Positions 6,545-7,505 of a stretch of DNA of 7,505 nt are shown in pieces. Made by a program: the position numbers and the translations under genes. This stretch comes from CAZWSE01 sp964636575 (GTDB lineage Bacteria > Pseudomonadota > Alphaproteobacteria > Rhodobacterales > Rhodobacteraceae). Location: contig CAZWSE010000129.1 in the NCBI GenBank assembly GCA_964636575.1, forward strand, positions 1 to 7,505, given 5' to 3'. The notes under the pieces were generated by a model. It made no database searches and had not been told where the DNA came from. It saw nothing but the letters and a program-made list of their open reading frames with translations. The stretch's first letter is position 1. Every line of letters begins with the position of its first letter.

Positions 6545-6569
6545 TTAACCAATCTATGGACTCCGCCGC

Positions 6570-7505
6570 ATGTCATTTTTCAAGAAACTTAAAGACAAAT
6601 TGTTCCGATCTTCTTCCAAGATTGAAGAAGGTCTGGACGCGATTGTTGAAGATGGCGGTGAGATTGAAGAGGTCGCCCCGGAGGCGCTGATTGAAGGTCC
6701 AACGGAGGCGGACGTTGAGGCTGAACGCGCTGCCGCTGAAGCTGCTGCAGCGCAAGAGGCCGAAGCCGAGCGTTTGCGGGTTGAGGCTGAAGCCAAGGCC
6801 GCTGAAGACGCCCGACTGGCTGCTGAAGCTGCCGCCGCTGAACAAGCCCGCGTTGAGGCCGAGGCCCAAGCCGCAGCCGAGGCTGCCGCGGCCGCAGAGC
6901 AAGCCCGCGTAGAGGCCGAAGCGAAAGCGGCAGAAGAAGACCGCCTGCGCGCCGAAGAGGCCGCCCGTTTGGCGCAAGAAGCTGAGGCTGCCCGTTTGAA
7001 AGCCGAGGCTGAAGCGGAAGAGCGCGCGGCTGCGGAAGCCGAACGCGCCCGTGCCGCCCAAGCCGAACAGGATCGTCTAGCTGCTGAAGAAGAGGCGGCT
7101 CGGGCCGAAGAGGAACGGCTTGCCGCCGAGGCAGCCCAAGCGGCCGAAGCTGACCGTGCCCGCGTTGAAGAAGAGCGTGCCCAAGCTGAGGCTGAACGCA
7201 GCCGATTGGCAGAAGAACGCGCTGCACAAGAAAAGCTCGAAGCTGACCGCGCCGAAGCGGCACGGGCAGAGGCCGAACGTGTGGCCGCCGAACAGGCCGA
7301 GGCTGCCCGCGTGGAACAAGAGCGTTTGGATGCTGCACAGCAGGCCGAAGAGGCCGAGGCGGCGCGCCGCACAGAGGCTGAGCGTCAGGCCGCAGAGCGA
7401 CAGGCCCAAGCAGAGGCGCAAGCGGCTGAGGCAGCACGCGTGGCGGAAGCACAGGCACATGAGGCGGCAGCTGCTGCAGCACTTGAGGCTGAAGAGGCTG
7501 CGGCA
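6570..7505 (+). CDS. ftsY: Signal recognition particle receptor FtsY, N-terminal part (A domain), 3' end beyond window
   Basis: FtsY is the bacterial SRP receptor, a GTPase that docks ribosome-nascent chain complexes at the inner membrane. The frame is open from the ATG at 6570 to the window edge, 312 codons. The first residues, MSFFKKLKDKLFRSSSK, followed by IEEGLDAIVEDGG, form the basic amphipathic membrane-binding helix and linker I recognise from roseobacter FtsY. From about residue 45 on, the sequence is almost entirely Ala, Glu, Arg, Gln and Val in a continuous alpha-helical, coiled-coil-like A domain, with a 19-residue-spaced repeat of EQARVEAEA (residues 91-99 and 110-118). The conserved N and G (GTPase) domains have not begun by residue 312, so this A domain is longer than the roughly 200 residues of E. 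coli FtsY. The frame upstream has a stop (6546-6548) and no other start, so 6570 is the start. TolA-like or other coiled-coil proteins share the composition, but the N-terminus fits FtsY better and no transmembrane helix is present. Confidence 0.78.
   Translation, partial: MSFFKKLKDKLFRSSSKIEEGLDAIVEDGGEIEEVAPEALIEGPTEADVEAERAAAEAAAAQEAEAERLRVEAEAKAAEDARLAAEAAAAEQARVEAEAQAAAEAAAAAEQARVEAEAKAAEEDRLRAEEAARLAQEAEAARLKAEAEAEERAAAEAERARAAQAEQDRLAAEEEAARAEEERLAAEAAQAAEADRARVEEERAQAEAERSRLAEERAAQEKLEADRAEAARAEAERVAAEQAEAARVEQERLDAAQQAEEAEAARRTEAERQAAERQAQAEAQAAEAARVAEAQAHEAAAAAALEAEEAAA

Noticed and set aside
6554..7482. Long Ala/Ser- and Pro/Leu/Arg-rich open frames on the minus strand opposite ftsY
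   Set aside because: They arise because GCN and GAR codons rarely give stops on the opposite strand; the low-complexity translations have no independent support.
6705..7505. CRISPR array or DNA-level tandem repeat element
   Set aside because: The repetition is codon-level and irregular, lies within one open reading frame, and lacks constant repeats with unique spacers.

Overview
The window looks like ordinary chromosome from an alphaproteobacterium, most likely a marine Rhodobacteraceae (roseobacter-type) species. The basis is protein resemblance: a formate dehydrogenase beta chain of the fused Methylobacterium FDH1 type, a membrane diiron hydroxylase with the histidine-box spelling I associate with Rhodobacteraceae 'alkane 1-monooxygenase', and an FtsY whose N-terminus reads like roseobacter FtsY. 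Base composition is GC-rich and even, with no mobile element, CRISPR array, tRNA or rRNA visible. No database search was possible, so the taxonomy is inference.

Layout, left to right. purD (minus strand, 1-1244) lacks only its last few residues at the window edge. A 76-bp divergent gap follows. xseA (plus, 1321-2847) is complete and encodes the large subunit of exonuclease VII. It converges, with only 9 bp between stops, on a small exported four-cysteine protein of unknown function (minus, 2857-3279). The 5' end of that gene lies inside the 3' end of an AlkB-like membrane hydroxylase gene (minus, 3173-4498), giving a 107-bp same-strand, different-frame overlap. A 236-bp divergent intergenic region (4499-4734) separates it from a fused NuoE-NuoF type formate dehydrogenase beta subunit gene (plus, 4735-6420). 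After a 149-bp gap with a clear inverted repeat comes the 5' part of ftsY (plus, 6570 to window end). All 312 visible FtsY codons belong to the membrane-binding N-terminus and a very long Ala/Glu/Arg-rich A domain; the GTPase part lies beyond the window.

The genes do not form one pathway. They are purine synthesis (PurD), DNA repair (XseA), membrane hydroxylation or desaturation (AlkB-like), NAD-linked formate oxidation (FDH beta) and membrane protein targeting (FtsY). The only likely co-transcribed pair is alkB-like plus the exported protein. I see no convincing undescribed system. The points most worth checking are the alkB tail and its out-of-frame overlap with a signal-peptide gene, the FDH beta subunit with no catalytic alpha subunit beside it, the unusually long repetitive FtsY A domain, and the ftsY leader.
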